DNA from: Blastopirellula marina
Lineage (GTDB): Bacteria > Planctomycetota > Planctomycetia > Pirellulales > Pirellulaceae
Reading direction: 5' to 3'
Assembly (NCBI RefSeq): GCF_002967715.1
Contig: NZ_PUIA01000074.1
Coordinates: 186,001-250,000, forward strand
Length of the DNA stretch: 64,000 bases
Shown here: piece by piece, positions 62,101 through 64,000 of the stretch
Layout of the letters: each line of letters starts with the position of its first letter
How positions within the stretch are numbered: the stretch's first letter is position 1
The notes under the pieces: generated by a model
Told to the model about the DNA's origin: nothing
Database searches by the model: none
What the model saw: the letters and a program-made list of their open reading frames with translations, nothing else
Made by a program: the position numbers and the translations under genes

Positions 62101-64000
62101 ACCTGCGGCAGCCCCCGTCTGATTCACCGAAATCAGCACAACCGAATTCGATTGTAGATCGTATCGGAAGACGTCGCTTGCGTTATTGGTATCTGGCAAA
62201 GATGTTAGATTCTTTGCCCGGCTCTCGAAGGCAATATAGCGACCATCTGGAGTCATCGTCGGTCCGGACGATTCACCATCACCACTGCCGGTTTTCGCTA
62301 CATTGATACTTACAAGATGAGTTTGCCCACCTGCCAAGTCGCGTGCATAGACATCAGCAACTGTTCCATTGCTGTCCAATTCACCAGCCACCAAATTACT
62401 GGCTTCGCTCTCGAAAGCGATGACGCTGCCGTCTCCGTTGATCACACTTCCGAATGAATTTCCGTTACCCGAGCCGTTGCCTTCGGAGTTGACGGAAACC
62501 AGCACAATTTCACTGGTTTGAATATCGAATCGATAAATATCCCATCCTGCATCCATATCAAGTGGTGCCAGATCAGTCGATGCACTCTCAAAGGCAACGA
62601 ACTTTCCGTCAGCACTAATGACTGGGTTTAATGAGGCATTATTCCCGGAAAGTCCCGTCTGCGATTTGCTGACCAGGCTTACCTGAGCCGTTTGACGATC
62701 GAAGAGATAGACGTCGGAAACGCTATTGGTGTCTTCCAGCACAAGTGGATCAATGCTCGAGAAGACGTAATACCGACCATCGTCGCTCAGGACACGACGG
62801 CGATGCTGATCTGAAGTCTGACTTCCAGATACCTTCGGCGTAACAATTGCTACATTCTCGACGCCGTATGTCACCGACGGAATGGACGTGTTCAGGGACT
62901 GACTGGAAGTGTATTGGCGAACAGTTTCTCCCTGCGGATTGATGCCATGGAAATGGTACTTACCCGCAGTATCCGAAACTGTTAATGGTTCTCCGGCGTC
63001 ATATTGTGAATTGTCATTGCGATCGAGATAGAACAGTGTTCCTTCCTGCGGGGGTTCGTAGTTGGCATCGAGTGGGTTTGTGCTTTCGCGGATACCACTG
63101 GCATTGAGATCCTCGAAACTCGTCCCTTCAATTCCGCCTGCGGATACGATTACTGAGAATCGCTGTTCTGCCGCACGACCTCGATAGGCATCATTGCCGA
63201 CATAGCGATCGGTCGCTGTTACAGAAATCGTTGCCGCGCCGTACATCTCCTCACTAGCATAAACGAATAATTGATCATCGATTACGGTCAACTGGATTCG
63301 CGGATCACTGCTTATGGCGGAAAAGATTACCTGGGCACCCCCCGGATGGTTGGCCGAAAGTGTGATTTGGCGTGTCTCGAATGAGGATACCAACTGCGTC
63401 GGAATTCCAGCGAAGGCAATTGGATCATCCTCATCCTTCTTGACCAGAATTCCAGCATGACTGGAGGCCAGTGTCGGCACAATATAGTCGTGCGCTGCAT
63501 CATCGAGTGGGTTCCCCCGCAGGTCGATTAGATTAAGTTCCGACAGTACCTGCGGTTCACGCACTAGCCGCACCGCGTCAGCGGCCAAATTACCATTACT
63601 CCCATTGGTGAGCGTTACTTGAAGTTCGCCGTCCAGCGTTGCAGCCGTGCCAATCTTCTGCCAAATACGTGAATCACCCTCTAAAGTGGTTCCCACTGGA
63701 TCGACTCGCTGGTTGATCACCGCCGCAAACAACGGATCACTCGATTGCGAATCATAGGCTTGGTAAATGGCTCGGCTCGTTCGGCTTTCGTGACTAGGCC
63801 ACGTTACATAGACCGCGTAAACTCCATTCTCAAGGCCATCGAACGCGAACTCGGCGGACGCTCCGGTGTCTAGTCCCGGCGTGATGCGGTAGTCACCCTC
63901 GAACGCGTTCTCATTCGAGCCACCGCTCCAGAAGTTGCCTGTTTCGCTATAACCACGGTCGTGGTCATCAACCATCGCCTGGCCAGCCAAAACATCGATA
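56170..64000 (-). CDS. Giant exported protein, 5' end outside window (golvesin-like, SdrD-B-like, PD40 propellers, PKD-like, Calx-beta, double calcium-loop module)
   Basis: The frame is open to the right edge, giving about 2609 residues; the first in-frame start in view (TTG at 63990) is probably internal. Order: golvesin-like domain (DRGYSETGNFWSGG...WQKIGTAATLDGELQVTLTN), a leucine-rich-repeat-like end (LNLIDLRGNPLDD), an SdrD-B-like unit (FEDLNASGIRES), then 800-900 residues of PD40/TolB-like blades (VISDDGQYIAFLSNASNL...). PKD-like domains follow (VDWGDGSDN, IDWQDGQ), a Calx-beta region and the double loop DVNEDGQVDASTDGN / DVNEDSMVGASTDGN (56850-57065), the second with a Gly replacing an Asp. 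The tail is acidic. It is the first gene seen of the giant cluster, 85 bases before the next. Confidence 0.9.
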   Translation of the reverse strand, partial: IDVLAGQAMVDDHDRGYSETGNFWSGGSNENAFEGDYRITPGLDTGASAEFAFDGLENGVYAVYVTWPSHESRTSRAIYQAYDSQSSDPLFAAVINQRVDPVGTTLEGDSRIWQKIGTAATLDGELQVTLTNGSNGNLAADAVRLVREPQVLSELNLIDLRGNPLDDAAHDYIVPTLASSHAGILVKKDEDDPIAFAGIPTQLVSSFETRQITLSANHPGGAQVIFSAISSDPRIQLTVIDDQLFVYASEEMYGAATISVTATDRYVGNDAYRGRAAEQRFSVIVSAGGIEGTSFEDLNASGIRESTNPLDANYEPPQEGTLFYLDRNDNSQYDAGEPLTVSDTAGKYHFHGINPQGETVRQYTSSQSLNTSIPSVTYGVENVAIVTPKVSGSQTSDQHRRRVLSDDGRYYVFSSIDPLVLEDTNSVSDVYLFDRQTAQVSLVSKSQTGLSGNNASLNPVISADGKFVAFESASTDLAPLDMDAGWDIYRFDIQTSEIVLVSVNSEGNGSGNGNSFGSVINGDGSVIAFESEASNLVAGELDSNGTVADVYARDLAGGQTHLVSINVAKTGSGDGESSGPTMTPDGRYIAFESRAKNLTSLPDTNNASDVFRYDLQSNSVVLISVNQTGAAAGSRVSRRPTISDDGNLIAFESSASNLVLNDANSFLQDVFVRNVTDTTTELVSVLTTGSSGFGVSGNAMISGDGTSVVFESKVTNLVPGVTLSSLNDVVVRNLTTQQNILISRSDSGTAGGNGASYSPLISQDGRYITYLSDADNLVANDSNGQADVFAYDVQQPGINYAISVREDRLDTAEGSARLPAISADGLLISFESTAVDVHPADLDDLPDLFVSNWRESSPINLLASSHSPALPSYPSTPLLGSELGNDRIGSQQLSDDGRYVVFVTGTALVSQDTNHADDVYLRDRQTEKVFLISVTPDGIAAGNAASGNPVISGDGRYVAFESVAGNLTSSDADNRRDIFVRNLVSGQTRLVSVDSLGTGSGNDDSFDPVISDDGQYIAFLSNASNLTAGTLDSNGFTDVFVYNTATSTVQLASRRSNGTTGIGVSGEVTISGDGNFVAFSSTAPLLSNDLNGNRDVYVFDRQGQVVTLVSAANVGTGSATSAAGVSSRPSLSDDGRFIVFESDAANLLQGGDINDVADVFLYDRVQLSITPISQNLTTGYGASSDAVISGDGQFVAFVTTSPLAEQEVFRLERITGDLEQVSSGGSGDAYAPRISDNGQVVVYRSTSPLVIPNDLNGTLEDVFAYDFQADRTILVSMNNDATGSADDSSVAATVSGDGRVVVFAGLASDLVGNDINGPVSNVYAFDISRFPVTSNVLLGGVDFGRFTVVRIEDGDAGYKGDTIVEGQLRTFSATVSDAGQSDGSNYAYQWIVKNQLGVVTDTSSEVLFDPTVSQPHFDFLAPDQGLYTLTLVVMDLDQGTRYEDVILANVSNAELAIDFTSGATQAPTQGEEGTPVILDAANFVKEIVNGSDIYPLLGNLVADDYVFSWEITSDNGQEVTYIGRQYELIPQNEGTYWVTLHVSDDDNPELLVSESFVFVADNVAPILDATLTTTVNEGEAVQLSGLVWEGGTSDELTVQVDWGDGSDNVEFELHGNGTSLTRTLPETLLSHFYADEGTTGQYMVTVILSDGQIQSAPQTFAVTVNNLDPEILSLSASSASEGELATLVVEVTDPGRRDSLTFNIDWQDGQQEQVTLSSGATLLEITHLYADNGNYLVSVEVTDGDGGMVTGSLSQPIQITNTSPLIADISELFTIDEGSGLTLTAIANDAGGNVDPLTFHWDIDLDGDGEFLGQELGIATGDNVSVPWSALLSLGIQGGPFSQTLRLRVDDGDGGVVEALSQLSIQNVAPQGLVIGFDPIATPPVEGQTLLFTGSFSDPGTTDQHDYRWRIVDSQQRVVVEQIGHLTAGQSLPTISFDARQEGNYVVELLIVDDSGEEASVIYPVSIANVEPTSLSFALDGQAGAGISRVGVGEVVSLRNLNFVDPGLDDIHRATIDFEGTGSTLTVPVVTGQADIARHIYSRGGNYTASVAINDLGLAPAGNTESHLTPSTWMVQVAEVKLTAVSGVLTLQEGAASGNIAIALSIDPIAPVTVTLIHDSQVTLSQTTLTFLPGGSLVQQVSVTAFDDSIFEGANEATSLIQAMVTGSDSAYSGTPVHALPVGIIENDQRPVVTVAPAQATEADGAAIYFQVTLSNASAEPVSFQFDTGVDYAAQSSSRAIGGSDYSRAFGSITFAPYSTGPLTIRVPIANDTLQEAGETFLVKLSNPINATLQSTSVAGTIIDDDASGFAPLDVNEDGQVDASTDGNLVLSVLFGFPQSNLDLFKGTSTLTAAEIEQNIIQLRDSGMLDVNEDSMVGASTDGNIIQVVLFGFPAANLYPFRGGTSLTNEELQQNVLNLMVASASLTLGENPTAAFADQSEQQVPISTPTVEVDNVSTDIGLTPTLSVCEIETISLDVAPLSAIEVHSGSTAPSEVIPRETSQIEETAADPWQWYLGEEDDSEGMISRIDSQHVRLHQSGLRRYEQEADLLFDQDQIGPLTAEEWLTQQNLEDTNDLPNEYDEAELLDLLAKEVWQLSGEDDSEDGSSS

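Overview
The window reads as chromosomal DNA of a planctomycete, most likely a member of the Pirellulaceae. The evidence is lineage-typical gene content: sulfatases with signal peptides, a PSCyt1/DUF1549/LamG/DUF1553 cytochrome-like protein followed by a Tat-type DUF1501 protein, PQQ/NHL propeller proteins, and giant exported proteins with the planctomycete N-terminal motif (basic stretch, then LE-x-R-x-(M/V)-L). Genus-level placement is inference.

Layout. (1) 1-8853, minus: the first 2951 codons of a giant exported protein whose 3' end lies outside the window (IgGFc-binding-like head, Big_1-like domain, CARDB array, carboxypeptidase-regulatory-like array). (2) 9402-13696, plus: a small CxxC protein, two sulfatases closed by a strong hairpin, and a zinc-ribbon/ankyrin protein. 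(3) 13723-17466, minus: a compact metal-uptake operon (TroA/ZnuA-type binding protein, unknown membrane-anchored protein, ATPase, permease fused to a DtxR/MntR-type regulator). (4) 17673-22564, plus: a PQQ propeller protein, then an overlapping GT2 - DUF2304 - GT-C/TPR unit that looks like a lipid-linked-sugar and protein O-glycosylation module. (5) 22561-28622: an NHL propeller protein (minus), a 63-residue membrane protein, and the DUF1549/DUF1553 - DUF1501 pair. (6) 28740-33484, minus: nucleoside diphosphate kinase, a small secreted protein, an active/inactive M16 peptidase pair, a GNAT acetyltransferase and a QueD-type enzyme. (7) 33683-33756: tRNA-Arg(CCG). (8) 34322-64000, minus: four giant exported proteins in a row with the same transcription direction.

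The last block is about 30 kb. In transcription order it holds: a >=2609-residue protein (golvesin-like domain, SdrD-B-like unit, long PD40/TolB-like propeller series, PKD-like and Calx-beta domains); a 3390-residue protein (autotransporter-passenger-like repeats, nidogen-like modules, PKD and Calx-beta domains, no beta-barrel); a 2301-residue subtilisin-like protease with a sortilin/BNR-like propeller and seven Calx-beta domains; and a 1461-residue protein with seven near-identical 101-residue cadherin-like repeats. The first three share a C-terminal double calcium-loop module (DVNxDGxVDASTDGN, then a hydrophobic VLFGxP segment) that differs from the ordinary dockerin pair of the fourth. The spacing (85 and 70 bp, then 234 bp) suggests co-transcription of at least the first three. 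A shared surface assembly or attachment function is inference.

The most system-like feature outside the giants is the metal operon. Its permease carries a complete DtxR-type domain with the metal ligands retained, the arrangement known from chlamydial YtgCR, and a palindrome lies just upstream of the first gene.
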